NCBI RefSeq assembly: GCF_000427665.1
Contig: NZ_KE386572.1
Span: forward strand, 2,566,196-2,630,195
Reading direction: 5' to 3'
Length of the DNA: 64,000 bases
Source of the DNA: Geminicoccus roseus DSM 18922
Lineage (GTDB): Bacteria; Pseudomonadota; Alphaproteobacteria; Geminicoccales; Geminicoccaceae
The translations under genes and the position numbers were made by a program. A model generated the notes under the pieces. That model saw only the letters and a list, made by a program, of their open reading frames with translations. It ran no database searches and was not told the DNA's origin. Below, piece by piece: positions 25,918-35,194 of this stretch; position 1 is the first letter of the stretch; every line of letters starts with the position of its first letter.

Positions 25918-26667
25918 ATGCGTTTCACATCGGTAGGCGCGGGCGTTCTGGCGCTCTCGATCGGCTGGGCGGCTGTTCCGGCGCAGGCGGAGACGCTGCG
26001 GATCGGCACGGAGGCGCAAGGCATCCCGTTCGCCTTCATGAACGAGCAGAACGAGATCGACGGCTTCATGGTCGACCTGATCAAGTCGATCGGCGAGAAG
26101 GCCGGCTTCGAGGTCCAGATGGAGCCGATGGAGTTCTCGGCGCTGATCGCCTCCCTGACCTCGGGCAAGATCGATCTGATCTCGGCCGCCATGTACAACA
26201 CGCCCAAGCGCGCCGAGGTGATCGACTTCTCCGACCCGGTCTACAGCTTCGGCGAGGGCATGATCGTGCCCAAGGACGACACCAAGGACTACACGTCGTT
26301 CCAGGAGATGGAGGGCCAGACGGTCGGTGCGCAGCTCGGCACGGTCTACATCGCGGCGCTGGAAGAGGCCGGCATCTTCGAGGAGGTGAAGGTCTACGAC
26401 ACGATCCCCGCGATCATGAACGACGTGAACGCCGGCCGGATCGCCGCGGGCTTCGCCGACTATCCGGTGATGTCCTACTATCTGGGCCAGGGCCAGTTCC
26501 CGGACGTGCGCCTAGTCAAGAGCTACGAGGCGGTGCTGCCGGGAAAGATCGGCGTCGCCACCCAGAAGGGCGACACCGAGCGCATGGCGGCGATCAACAA
26601 GGCGATCGGCGAGATGAAGGAGAGCGGCGAGCTCGACCAGCTGATCGAGAAATGGAGCCTCAACTGA
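25918..26667 (+). CDS. Polar amino-acid ABC transporter substrate-binding protein
   Basis: 249 residues. A signal peptide ends at AQAETL (about residue 23). The SBP_bac_3 domain has [60 protein letters not shown] and [15 protein letters not shown]. Start at MRFTSVG (25918) with AGAAGGGGA upstream. It heads a three-gene operon with permease and ATPase. A strong hairpin follows the stop, which would favour excess binding protein over membrane components. Substrate not predictable beyond 'polar amino acid or similar'. Confidence 0.93.
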   Translation: MRFTSVGAGVLALSIGWAAVPAQAETLRIGTEAQGIPFAFMNEQNEIDGFMVDLIKSIGEKAGFEVQMEPMEFSALIASLTSGKIDLISAAMYNTPKRAEVIDFSDPVYSFGEGMIVPKDDTKDYTSFQEMEGQTVGAQLGTVYIAALEEAGIFEEVKVYDTIPAIMNDVNAGRIAAGFADYPVMSYYLGQGQFPDVRLVKSYEAVLPGKIGVATQKGDTERMAAINKAIGEMKESGELDQLIEKWSLN

Positions 26668-26700
26668 GGCCGGCTGCCCGATCCAGGCAGGCATGACGAA

Positions 26701-26725
26701 GCGGCGGCCGGCTTCCGGCCGCCGC
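26701..26725 (+). other. Intercistronic stem-loop between binding protein and permease genes
   Basis: An 11-bp perfect stem (GCGGCGGCCGG / CCGGCCGCCGC) with a CTT loop lies 34 bases after the binding-protein stop. Only GCTCTTG follows, so it is likelier to stabilise the upstream mRNA or partly terminate than to stop transcription fully. Confidence 0.7.
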
Positions 26726-26747
26726 GCTCTTGAGGTGGAAGGTGACG

Positions 26748-27404
26748 ATGGGCGGCTTTTTCCAGGACATGATCAGCTTCCTGCCGGTGCTGATGAAGGG
26801 CATCCAGCTCACCATCATCGTCACGGTCGGCTCGATCATCTTCTCGACGGTGCTGGGGCTGGTCTGGGCGATCATGCGCCTGTCCTCCAGCCGGGCGCTG
26901 AGCTGGACCAGCGCCACCATCGTCAACCTGCTGCGCGCCATCCCGATCCTGGTCCAGCTGTTCTACATCTATTTCGTGATGCCGGAGCTGGGCCTCGCGC
27001 TCACCGCGCTGCAGGCGGCGATCATCGGCCTTGGCATCGCCTACTCCTCCTACCAGGCCGAGGACTTCCGCGCCGGCATCGAGGCAGTGGACCATGGCCA
27101 GACCGAGGCGGCTCAGTCGATCGGCATGTCGCGCAGCCTGATGATGCGCCGGGTGATCCTGCCCCAGGCGGTGCGGATCATCCTGCCCTCCTACGGCAAC
27201 ACCATGATCATGATGCTGAAGGACAGCTCGCTCGCCTCCACCATCACCGTCGCCGAGTTGTCCCTGCAGGGCAAGCTGCTGGCCTCCTCGACCTTCAAGA
27301 ACACGGCGGTCTTCACCACGGTGGCGCTGCTCTACCTGGTGATGTGCCTGCCCCTGATGGGCCTGAGCCGGTGGCTGGAGAAGCGGATGGGGCGGAGGCG
27401 CTGA
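26748..27404 (+). CDS. Amino-acid ABC transporter permease
   Basis: 218 residues with five membrane helices and the HisM/GlnP family layout: [60 protein letters not shown] and the EAA loop [20 protein letters not shown] that contacts the ATPase. MGGFFQDM (26748) is taken as the start because GGAAGGTG precedes it. A single permease gene implies a homodimeric channel. Its stop is two bases before the ATPase start. Confidence 0.93.
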   Translation: MGGFFQDMISFLPVLMKGIQLTIIVTVGSIIFSTVLGLVWAIMRLSSSRALSWTSATIVNLLRAIPILVQLFYIYFVMPELGLALTALQAAIIGLGIAYSSYQAEDFRAGIEAVDHGQTEAAQSIGMSRSLMMRRVILPQAVRIILPSYGNTMIMMLKDSSLASTITVAELSLQGKLLASSTFKNTAVFTTVALLYLVMCLPLMGLSRWLEKRMGRRR

Positions 27405-27406
27405 CC

Positions 27407-28147
27407 ATGGCGATGATCGAGTTCCAAGACGTCCACAAGAGCTTCGGCGCGCTGGAGGTCCTCAAGGGCGTGGACGCCACGGTCGGCAAGGGCGAGGTGG
27501 TGTGCATCATCGGCCCCTCGGGCTCCGGCAAGTCCACCATGCTGCGTTGCGTGAACGGGCTGGAGGACTACCAGAAGGGCAGGGTGCTGGTGGAGGGCCA
27601 GCTGGTCGACCGCAACGCCCCTTCGATCCGGGAGGTCCGGATGGAGGTCGCGATGGTGTTCCAGCGCTTCAACCTGTTTCCGCACCGGACCGTGCTGGAG
27701 AACGTGATCGAGGGGCCGGTCTACGTGAAGGGCGAGCGCAAGGCCGAGGCGTCGCGCCGGGGGCAGGCGCTGCTGGAACGGGTCGGGCTCGCGCAGAAGG
27801 CGGATGCCCATCCCCAGCAGCTCTCCGGCGGCCAGCAGCAGCGGGTCGCGATCGCCCGGGCGCTGGCGATGCAGCCGCGCGCGATCCTGTTCGACGAACC
27901 GACCTCGGCGCTCGACCCGGAACTGGTCGGCGAGGTTTTGACCGTGATGCGCGACCTGGCCAAGGAGGGCATGACGATGCTGATCGTCACCCACGAGATC
28001 GCGTTCGCCCGCGAGGTCGCCGACCGGGTCCTGTTCATCGATGGCGGCGTGATCGTCGAGCAGGGGCCGCCGGCCGACGTGCTGGCCCGGCCATCCCACC
28101 CGCGCACCCAGGACTTCCTGCACCGGGTGCTGCACCCGATCGACTGA
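27407..28147 (+). CDS. Amino-acid ABC transporter ATP-binding protein
   Basis: 246 residues. Walker A GPSGSGKS is at 36-43, followed by the Q-loop [16 protein letters not shown], signature LSGGQQQR, Walker B ILFDEP, the D-loop SALDPE and H-loop THE. The FQ(R/H)FNLFPH pattern is typical of GlnQ/HisP-type polar amino-acid importers. It begins two bases after the permease stop, so it belongs to the same operon. Confidence 0.95.
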   Translation: MAMIEFQDVHKSFGALEVLKGVDATVGKGEVVCIIGPSGSGKSTMLRCVNGLEDYQKGRVLVEGQLVDRNAPSIREVRMEVAMVFQRFNLFPHRTVLENVIEGPVYVKGERKAEASRRGQALLERVGLAQKADAHPQQLSGGQQQRVAIARALAMQPRAILFDEPTSALDPELVGEVLTVMRDLAKEGMTMLIVTHEIAFAREVADRVLFIDGGVIVEQGPPADVLARPSHPRTQDFLHRVLHPID

Positions 28148-28242
28148 CGGTCCGCGAACCGAGGCGGGGATTTCGCAGTCGGGCGGTGCGCTGCTAGAGT
28201 TCGAGCATTCCCCTTGGGGCAGAACCGGACACGGCTTCCACC

Positions 28243-29154
28243 ATGGACGACAGCATCGACCATCGCGCCATGATCTCGCGCCTGGCGCCGGAGCAGCGCC
28301 GGGCGCTGACCACGCTGTCCGACCGGCCGGGCCTCGTCCAGCTGGCCGGCCATCTCGGCCTGATCCTGGTTCTGGGCTGGGCGATCCTGGCCGGCGTGCC
28401 CGGCTGGCCGCTGCTCCTGGTGCCGCAGGGCATCCTGATCGTGTTCCTGTTCACCGCCCTGCACGAGACGGTGCACGGCACCGCGTTCCGCACGCCATGG
28501 CTGAACCGCGCGGTGGCGCATCTGGCCGGGTTCCTGGTGCTGATCCCGCCCTGCTGGTTCAAGTATTTCCACTTCGCCCACCACCGCCACACCCATGACC
28601 CGGACCACGACCCGGAACTGATGGCGCCCAAGCCGGAGACCGTGCTCCAGTACCTGCGCTACCTCTCGGGCGTGCCGCTCTGGATCTCGGCGGTGCGGAC
28701 GCTTCTGACAAATGCTCGCGGCGCCATCACCGACGACTATCTACCCAGGCGGGCGCGGCCGCAGATGGTGGTGGAGGCGCGGGTGATGCTGGGGCTGTAC
28801 GCCCTGCTGGCGGCGGGCTCGGTGGCCTTTGGCTCGACGGCGCTGTGGTGGGCCTGGCTGGCGCCGATCCTGCTGGGCCAGCCGTTCCTGCGCGCCTATC
28901 TGCTGGCGGAGCACACCCGCTGCCCGCATGTCGCCAACATGCTGGAGAACACCCGGACGACCTTCACCACCCGGGTGGTGCGCTTCGTGGCCTGGAACAT
29001 GCCCTACCATGCCGAGCACCATGCCTACCCGACCGTGCCGTTCCACCAGCTGCCGGCGCTGCATGAACATGCCAGGGCCTATCTGCGCCAGACCGAGCGG
29101 GGCTATGCCCGGTTCCACCAGAAGCTGGCCCGCGCCCTGGCGGGCGGTGGCTGA
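28243..29154 (+). CDS. Membrane fatty-acid desaturase family protein
   Basis: 303 residues with about four to six membrane segments and the three histidine boxes of membrane di-iron desaturases/hydroxylases: HETVH at 74-78, HFAHHRHTH at about 110-118 and HAEHH near residue 263. It introduces a double bond or hydroxyl into an acyl or carotenoid-like substrate. The spacing also fits beta-carotene hydroxylase-like members; the substrate cannot be fixed. Start ATG 28243 lies 95 bp after the ABC operon. It converges on cobT. Confidence 0.9.
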   Translation: MDDSIDHRAMISRLAPEQRRALTTLSDRPGLVQLAGHLGLILVLGWAILAGVPGWPLLLVPQGILIVFLFTALHETVHGTAFRTPWLNRAVAHLAGFLVLIPPCWFKYFHFAHHRHTHDPDHDPELMAPKPETVLQYLRYLSGVPLWISAVRTLLTNARGAITDDYLPRRARPQMVVEARVMLGLYALLAAGSVAFGSTALWWAWLAPILLGQPFLRAYLLAEHTRCPHVANMLENTRTTFTTRVVRFVAWNMPYHAEHHAYPTVPFHQLPALHEHARAYLRQTERGYARFHQKLARALAGGG

Positions 29155-29217
29155 CCACGCCGGAAGCGGCGGCCTGCCAGGGCGCAGCCGCCAAGCATCT
29201 TTCCGATGCGGTCCCGG

Positions 29218-31134
29218 TCAGGCGGCGCGCCTGCGCCGCCCGGCTGGCTTGTCCTCGTCCAGGTCGAACAGCTCCGCCAGCTGCTTGAGCATGGTGCCGC
29301 CCAGCTGCTCCGGGTCGGAGATCGTCACGGCGCGCCGGTAGTAGCGGGTCACGTCGTGGCCGATGCCGATGGCGAGCAACTGCACCGGCGAGGTGGTCTC
29401 GATCTGCTCGATCACCTGGCGCAGGTGCTTTTCCAGATAGTTGCCCGGGTTGGACGAGAGCGTGCTGTCGTCGACCGGGGCGCCGTCGGAGATCACCATC
29501 AGGATCCGGCGCTGCTCCGGCCGGGCGAGCAGGCGCTCGTGCGCCCACAGGATCGCCTCGCCGTCGATGTTCTCCTTGAGCAGCCCCTCGCGCAGCATCA
29601 ATCCCAGCGCCCGGCGGCCGCGCCGCCAGGGCGTGTCGGCGGCCTTGTAGATGATGTGGCGCAGGTCGTTCAGCCGGCCGGGCGAGGCCGGCTTGCCCTC
29701 GCGCAGCCACTGCTCGCGCGACTGCCCGCCCTTCCAGGCGCGGGTGGTGAAGCCCAGGATCTCGACCTTGACCCCGCAGCGCTCCAGTGTGCGCGCCAGG
29801 ATGTCCGCGCTCATGGCCGCCACCGCGATCGGCCGGCCGCGCATCGAGCCGGAATTGTCGATCAGCAGGGTCATGACCGTGTCGCGGAAGTCGGTCTCCT
29901 TCTCGACCTTGAAGGTCAGGGCGTGGCTGGGGTTGATCACCACGCGCGCGAGCCGCGCGGCGTCCAGGATGCCCTCGTCCAGGTCGAACAGCCAGGAGCG
30001 CTGCTGCTGGGCCATCAGCTTGCGCTGCAGCCGATTGGCCATCTTGCCGATCATGGCGTGGAAGCGCTGCAGCGACATGTCGAGCTGGCCGCGCAGCCGT
30101 GTCAGCTCGGACGGGCCGCACAGCTCGTCGACGGTGACCACCTCGTCGAACTTCTTCGCGTAGACCTTGTAGGAGGCGAGGTCGCTCTGGCCCTGGCCGG
30201 ATTTCGGCCGGTTGGAGGCGGGCGCCTCGCCCTCGTCCTCGGCGCCCATCTCGGCCATGGCGTCCTGGCTCTCGTCGCCCTCGCCGGCCTGGGCCTCCGC
30301 GGCATCCTGCGAGGCGCTGGTTTCCTTGGTCTGGCTGTCCTGCTGCTGGTCCTCGCCGCTGCCTTCCTCGCCCTGGTCGCCGCCTTCCTGGCCTTCCTGC
30401 TGCTCCTCGTCCTGGTCCTCGGACTGGTCCTGGCCCTCGGCGTCCTCGGGCAGTTCCTCGGTGGTGAACCCCAGGTCGTTCAGCAGGTCGCGCATCTCGA
30501 TGGCGAACCGCTCCTGGTCGTCCAGCAGCGCTTCCAGCTTGGGCAGGTGGCCGGCCATGTGCTGGGCGAGATGATCGCGCCAGGGTTCCAGCGCCTTGGC
30601 ATAGGGCGGCGGCAGCTCGGTGCCGAGCAGCTGCTCGCGGGCGAACAGCTCGATGATCTCGGCCATATGGCCCGCCTGCTCCTGGGCGCCCGCCTCGATC
30701 GGCCGGACCCGGGCCTTCCAGGCGCTGAGCAGGTTGTCGCGCACGCCTTCCATCCGCGACGCGCCGAACGCCTCGATCCGGACCTGCTCCATCTTGTCGT
30801 AGACGAGCTGGGCGATCTCGCCGGTCGGGGCATGGCGGGCATGCAGCTTGGCGTCGTGGTGGCGCAGGCGCAGGGCCGACTGGTCGCCCTCGCCACGGAT
30901 CCGGGCGAGGTCGGCGCGGGCAAAGTCCTGGCGGGGGCTGGGCAGCCGCACGCCCTCGGCCGCGCGGGGATCGGCGGCGCGCTTGCCGTCGCCGGCCCGG
31001 AACTGCACGTCCAGGGTCGGTTTCCCGGCCATCGCGCGCACGGTGGCGCCCACGACCCGCTGGAAGTTGTCGACCCGCTCACGCACCGTCTGGTTGGGCT
31101 CGGGCGCTCCCGGGCGCGTTGCGACCACTACCAC
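29218..31134 (-). CDS. cobT: Cobaltochelatase subunit CobT
   Basis: 638 residues. CobT pairs with CobS as the AAA+/VWA motor of aerobic cobaltochelatase, inserting cobalt into hydrogenobyrinic acid a,c-diamide with CobN. The order is an N-terminal VWA_N domain (to about 225), a Glu/Gln/Asp-rich linker (about 230-310), and a C-terminal von Willebrand A domain with MIDAS motif DNSGSMRG and [10 protein letters not shown]. Start is GTG at 31134. It lies 64 bp after cobS on the same strand. No cobN or other cobalamin gene is in the window. Confidence 0.93.
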   Translation of the reverse strand: MVVVATRPGAPEPNQTVRERVDNFQRVVGATVRAMAGKPTLDVQFRAGDGKRAADPRAAEGVRLPSPRQDFARADLARIRGEGDQSALRLRHHDAKLHARHAPTGEIAQLVYDKMEQVRIEAFGASRMEGVRDNLLSAWKARVRPIEAGAQEQAGHMAEIIELFAREQLLGTELPPPYAKALEPWRDHLAQHMAGHLPKLEALLDDQERFAIEMRDLLNDLGFTTEELPEDAEGQDQSEDQDEEQQEGQEGGDQGEEGSGEDQQQDSQTKETSASQDAAEAQAGEGDESQDAMAEMGAEDEGEAPASNRPKSGQGQSDLASYKVYAKKFDEVVTVDELCGPSELTRLRGQLDMSLQRFHAMIGKMANRLQRKLMAQQQRSWLFDLDEGILDAARLARVVINPSHALTFKVEKETDFRDTVMTLLIDNSGSMRGRPIAVAAMSADILARTLERCGVKVEILGFTTRAWKGGQSREQWLREGKPASPGRLNDLRHIIYKAADTPWRRGRRALGLMLREGLLKENIDGEAILWAHERLLARPEQRRILMVISDGAPVDDSTLSSNPGNYLEKHLRQVIEQIETTSPVQLLAIGIGHDVTRYYRRAVTISDPEQLGGTMLKQLAELFDLDEDKPAGRRRRAA

Positions 31135-31198
31135 TGCCAGGCTCCCCTGCTTGTCGTTCCTGGGCGCGCCGCGACCGGACCGGGCGCGCCCGCTCCGG

Positions 31199-32215
31199 TC
31201 AGGCCATCGCCAGCCGGGTAGCCGATTCCGGCAGTTCCTGGCCGAAGCAGCGCTGATAATACTCGGCGATCGTGGCGCGCTCCGCCTCGTCGCACTTGTT
31301 CAGGAAGGTCAGGCGGAAGGCGAGCGGCAGGCTCTTGAAGATCCGCGCGTTCTCCGCCCAGGTGATCACCGTGCGGGGCGACATCACCGTCGAGACATCG
31401 CCGGCGACAAAGCCGTTGCGGGTCAGGTCGGCCAGGCTCACCATCTGCGACACCGACTTGCGCCCTTCCGGCGTGTCGTAGTCCGGGCACTTGGCCAGCA
31501 CGATCCGCACCTCGGCGTCGTGCTCCAGATAGTTCAGCTGGGTCACGATCGACCAGCGGTCCATCTGGCCCTGGTTGATCTGCTGGGTGCCATGATAGAG
31601 GCCCGACGTGTCGCCCAGGCCCACCGTGTTGGCGGTGGCGAACAGGCGGAAGGCCGGGTGCGAGCGCAGGACCTTGTTCTGGTCGAGCAGGGTCATGCGG
31701 CCCTGGCTCTCCAGGACCCGCTGGATCACGAACATCACGTCCGGCCGGCCGGCATCGTACTCGTCGAACACCAGCGCCACCGGGTTCTGCAGCGACCAGG
31801 GCAGGATGCCTTCCCGGTACTCGGTGACCTGCTTGCCGTCCTTCAGGACGATCGCGTCCTTGCCGATCAGGTCGATCCGGCTGATGTGGCTGTCCAGGTT
31901 GACCCGGACGCAGGGCCAGTTCAAGCGGGCGGCGACCTGCTCGATATGGGTCGACTTGCCGGTGCCGTGATAGCCCTGGATCATCACCCGGCGGTTGTAG
32001 GCGAAGCCGGCCAGGATCGCGAGGGTGGTGTCGTGGTCGAAGCGGTAGGCATCGTCCAGGTCGGGGACATAGTCGGTGCGCCGGCTGTAGGCGTCCACCT
32101 CGAGGTCGCTGTCGATCCCGAAGGTCTGCCGAACCGACAGCCGGATGTCCGGCCTGGCGGGCAGATCGATCCGGTTCGACGGATCGAGAAGCGAACTCTG
32201 ATCAGCGAGAGTCAT
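31199..32215 (-). CDS. cobS: Cobaltochelatase subunit CobS
   Basis: 338 residues, AAA+ ATPase. Walker [10 protein letters not shown] is at 81-89, and a Walker B-like LVFDEYD and the sensor-1 region [11 protein letters not shown] follow. The N-terminal [20 protein letters not shown] motif is characteristic of CobS. Start MTLADQSS (32215) is chosen over further upstream codons because the family begins here. CobS hexamers, with CobT, drive cobalt insertion in cobalamin synthesis. A J-domain protein gene 1.2 kb upstream on the same strand matches the gene neighbourhood seen in other alphaproteobacteria, interrupted here by a NUDIX gene. Confidence 0.95.
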   Translation of the reverse strand: MTLADQSSLLDPSNRIDLPARPDIRLSVRQTFGIDSDLEVDAYSRRTDYVPDLDDAYRFDHDTTLAILAGFAYNRRVMIQGYHGTGKSTHIEQVAARLNWPCVRVNLDSHISRIDLIGKDAIVLKDGKQVTEYREGILPWSLQNPVALVFDEYDAGRPDVMFVIQRVLESQGRMTLLDQNKVLRSHPAFRLFATANTVGLGDTSGLYHGTQQINQGQMDRWSIVTQLNYLEHDAEVRIVLAKCPDYDTPEGRKSVSQMVSLADLTRNGFVAGDVSTVMSPRTVITWAENARIFKSLPLAFRLTFLNKCDEAERATIAEYYQRCFGQELPESATRLAMA

Positions 32216-32427
32216 GACGGATCCGAAGACGCGAAGGTAGCGAGGCTCTGTTGGCGCGTGGTGCTGGGCAATGGCCAGCCCGAACGAGGGCACCGCACCC
32301 GCAGCGCCCACCTCGACAACGCCGACGCTAGCAGATCGTTCCAATTGTCGCCAACCCTGCCGGATGTCCTGCTTGGCGGATGAGCCGGACGGGTCGGCGC
32401 CACTCCTGGCCGGCCTTCGCCGCGACC

Positions 32428-32452
32428 GCGGACCCTTTGCCCCAGGGTCCGC
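32428..32452. other. Hairpin downstream of the NUDIX gene
   Basis: GCGGACCCT and AGGGTCCGC form a perfect 9-bp stem with a 7-nt loop, 54 bp past the NUDIX stop and before cobS. Possible terminator without a U-run. Confidence 0.45.
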
Positions 32453-32505
32453 CCGCCGGGTCGATGGGGCCGGGAAAAGGTCTGCCCCGGACCTGTCGCG
32501 CGGCC

Positions 32506-33219
32506 TCAGCCAGCCCCGAGCGCCTGCCGGAGATAGGCCTGGACGAACGTGGGGATGCCGTCGCCCTCCGCTTCGGCAACGCTGCGCACCAGCCGGACGT
32601 CCGAGAACTCCGGCCTGGTCTCCGAACGAAGGAAGGAAACGATCCGTGCGCGCAGCCGCTCGGCCGGCAGATCGATCCGGATCTCGCGCATCAGGGCGGT
32701 GCGCCCGCCTTCGATCACCACGGTCCAGCCTTGGCCGACCTCGACCTCGTCCGGCCGGATGCCGGTTTCCTCGGCAAGTTCACGCAGCACGTTGCCCTGC
32801 AGGTCGACCCGGCCGTCCGGCAGGACGTCGGCCGGATCCGGGGTGCCCGCCGGAAAGTAGATCCGCCCGGCATTGGCGGTATGCCCGGCCATCACGCCCA
32901 GAACATAGGCGCCGTCGGCGCTGCGCAGCGCCGCCATCCCGAAGCAGTTGCCGGCGCTCGGATCGGGAAAGCCCAGGTCGCGGAAGGTGAGAAAGCTGGC
33001 ATAGTCGATGGCGACGTAGCGGACCTGCAGGCAGCCGGCGCGGATCTGCCGGTTGCGGCCGATCAGGACCTGCCCGTTGAACAGGGCCGGGTTGGCCCTG
33101 CTCAGCCGGTCCCAGTGCGCCCGGACCCGCTCCCGGTTCGCCACCGCCCAGGGCCAGGGACCGTCCTCCAGATGCGCCTCGATCCGGTCGACGGCATGCA
33201 TGGTCACGTTGCTGCTCAT
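32506..33219 (-). CDS. NUDIX hydrolase
   Basis: 237 residues. The Nudix helix core [10 protein letters not shown] is present (REUxEExGU intact), although the first half of the box is atypical (no Glu seven residues before the Arg). A 100-residue N-terminal extension ([20 protein letters not shown], then [11 protein letters not shown]) is shared with a subgroup of alphaproteobacterial NUDIX proteins of unknown substrate. Start ATG 33219. Located between the J-protein gene and cobS, same strand. Confidence 0.88.
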   Translation of the reverse strand: MSSNVTMHAVDRIEAHLEDGPWPWAVANRERVRAHWDRLSRANPALFNGQVLIGRNRQIRAGCLQVRYVAIDYASFLTFRDLGFPDPSAGNCFGMAALRSADGAYVLGVMAGHTANAGRIYFPAGTPDPADVLPDGRVDLQGNVLRELAEETGIRPDEVEVGQGWTVVIEGGRTALMREIRIDLPAERLRARIVSFLRSETRPEFSDVRLVRSVAEAEGDGIPTFVQAYLRQALGAG

Positions 33220-33380
33220 CGCTTTCCGTCATTCATGGCGGCCCGTCCCGCCGGCCGGCCGCATTGGCCGCCGCGACCTTGCCGCGCCCCGACCGGATCT
33301 GCCACCGGCTTGTGGGGCGCGGGCCCGTCCCTGCCTTCCTCCCGAAATGGCTGCAGCACCGATGCCGCGACCGGGGCAGC

Positions 33381-33998
33381 TCAGCGGGCGTCGGGATGGG
33401 CCAGCAGCCAGGTGTAGGCGGCGTTGATCTGCTTCAGGCGCTCTTCCTGGTGGCGGTCGCCGCCGTGCAGGTCCGGGTGGTGCTGCTTGGCCAGCGTCTT
33501 GTAGCGCCGCTTCAGTTCCTCGACCGAGAAGCCCAGGCTCAGCCCCAGGGTCTGCGCATGGGTCTGGGCGGTCGTCGGCGGGCGGCTGGCAGGGGCTTCC
33601 CGGCGGGACCGGCTGGTGAAGCCATGGGCATGCAGAAGCTCGAACGGGTCCTTCAGCCGCATGTCGGCCGTGTTCAGGCCGGGCGGCCAGGTCGGGCGGC
33701 TCCAGGTGACGTCGTCCCGGCGCTGCGCCTCGATCTCGTCGGCATCCATTCCCTGGAAATAGTCCCAGCGACGGTTGAACTCCCGGACATGCTCCAGGCA
33801 CAGCCACTGATAGTCCCGCAGCGAGGCTCGCGAGAGCGGCGCCCGGTACTCGCCGCAGGCGTCACAGCCCGGCCAGGCGCAGGTCCGCACCGGCCCGCCA
33901 CGATGGGCGCCGCCGCGCGCATGGTTCTGGCCGCCGGTGCTCTGGCGCAGCGGTTCCTCGGCGATCATCTGAGCGCGGCTTCGTACGGTCGTGGTCAT
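33381..33998 (-). CDS. J-domain (DnaJ-like) co-chaperone with N-terminal Cys cluster
   Basis: 205 residues. The J domain is at the C-terminus (about 145-205), with HPD at 174-176 (KTLAKQHHPDLHGG), so it can stimulate DnaK. The N-terminal half has a Cys cluster (C40, C45, C48, C67, then H70) that could bind zinc, and a WDYFQGMDADEIEAQRRDD segment conserved in this alphaproteobacterial family. Such genes commonly neighbour cobS/cobT, suggesting help in assembling the chelatase, but this is unproven. Confidence 0.88.
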   Translation of the reverse strand: MTTTVRSRAQMIAEEPLRQSTGGQNHARGGAHRGGPVRTCAWPGCDACGEYRAPLSRASLRDYQWLCLEHVREFNRRWDYFQGMDADEIEAQRRDDVTWSRPTWPPGLNTADMRLKDPFELLHAHGFTSRSRREAPASRPPTTAQTHAQTLGLSLGFSVEELKRRYKTLAKQHHPDLHGGDRHQEERLKQINAAYTWLLAHPDAR

Positions 33999-34192
33999 TG
34001 TTCGTGAATGCTGGGAGGTTGCCGGATGATGGGCATCCGCGGGGCCTCAGGCAAGGCCGCAGCGGTGCGCGGGCGTACCGATATCCGCGCATGATGTCGC
34101 TGGCCGGTCCTCCGTGCAGGTTGCTGCGCCCTTGCGCATCGATGCCGGCCATGCCTCGATCCGGCGCCTCATCGGCCGAAGGAGACACGCCC

Positions 34193-35194
34193 ATGACCGC
34201 TGCGCTGCCCGCCACCATGCGCTACGTGAAGATCGTCCGCCCGGGCGGACCGGAGGTGCTGGCGCTGGACGAGATGGCGCGGCCGGACCCGGCACCCGGC
34301 GAGGTCCTGATCCGGGTCGCCGCCGCCGGGATCAACCGGCCCGACGTCTTCCAGCGCGGCGGCTCCTACCCGCCCCCGCCCGGCGCCTCCGACGTGCCCG
34401 GCCTGGAGGTCGCCGGGGAGGTGGTCGCCCTGGGCAGGGGCGTCGACGCCTATGCGGTGGGCGATCATGTCTGCGCGCTGGTGGCCTCGGGCGGCTATGC
34501 CGACTACTGCGTGGCCCCGGTCGAGCAGACCCTGCCGGTGCCCTCCGGCTGGAGCGACATCGAGGCCGGCGGCGTGCCGGAGACCTTCTTCACCGTCTGG
34601 ACCAACGTGTTCCAGCGGGGCGGCCTGCAGCCGGGCGAGCGCTTCCTCGTCCATGGCGGCACCTCGGGCATCGGCGTCACCGCCATCCAGCTGGCCCATG
34701 CGCTGGGCGCCGAGGTGTACGCGACCGCGGGATCCCCGGAAAAGGCCAAGGCCTGCGAGGAACTTGGCGCTGTCCGCGGCATCGACTACCGCCGGGAGGA
34801 CTTCGTCGAGGTCGTCAAGCAGGCCACCGGCGGCAAGGGCGTCGACGTGATCCTGGACATGGTCGGCGGCGACTATGTCGCGCGCAACCTGGAGGCGGCG
34901 GCCATGAACGGCCGGATCGTCCAGATCGCCTGGCTGCAGGGCAGCCGGGTCGAGGCCGATTTCACCAAGCTGATGGTGAAGCGGCTCACCTGGACCGGCT
35001 CGACCCTGCGTGCCCGCTCGGTCGCGGAGAAGGGCGCCATCGCCCAGGAACTGCGCACCCGGGTCTGGCCGCTCCTGGAGGCCGGCACCATCCGCCCGGT
35101 GGTCCATGCGACCTTCCCGCTGACCGAGGTGGTCGAAGCGCACCGGCTCATGGAAAGCTCGGCGCACACCGGCAAGATCCTGCTCGTTCCCTGA
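34193..35194 (+). CDS. NAD(P)H-quinone oxidoreductase (zinc-free MDR, PIG3 type)
   Basis: 333 residues. The MDR fold has an N-terminal GroES-like domain (PAPGEVLIRVAAAGINRPDV, then PPPPGASDVPGLEVAGEV) and a Rossmann domain with VHGGTSGIGVTAIQLAHALG. Catalytic zinc ligands are absent, as in the quinone reductase branch. The YPPPPGASD segment and GVPETFFTVWTNVFQRG pattern are those of PIG3/TIGR02824. Start MTAALPATM (34193) follows AAGGAGA; MRYVKIVRP, eight codons on, is also possible. Its 3' end overlaps the convergent flavoprotein gene by 47 bp. Confidence 0.92.
   Translation: MTAALPATMRYVKIVRPGGPEVLALDEMARPDPAPGEVLIRVAAAGINRPDVFQRGGSYPPPPGASDVPGLEVAGEVVALGRGVDAYAVGDHVCALVASGGYADYCVAPVEQTLPVPSGWSDIEAGGVPETFFTVWTNVFQRGGLQPGERFLVHGGTSGIGVTAIQLAHALGAEVYATAGSPEKAKACEELGAVRGIDYRREDFVEVVKQATGGKGVDVILDMVGGDYVARNLEAAAMNGRIVQIAWLQGSRVEADFTKLMVKRLTWTGSTLRARSVAEKGAIAQELRTRVWPLLEAGTIRPVVHATFPLTEVVEAHRLMESSAHTGKILLVP

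Noticed and set aside
30000-31221. Forward-strand frame with Leu/Val-rich stretch suggesting membrane helices
   Set aside because: It is antisense to the Glu/Gln/Asp-rich linker of cobT, whose complement reads as Leu/Val/Ser; cobT is certain.
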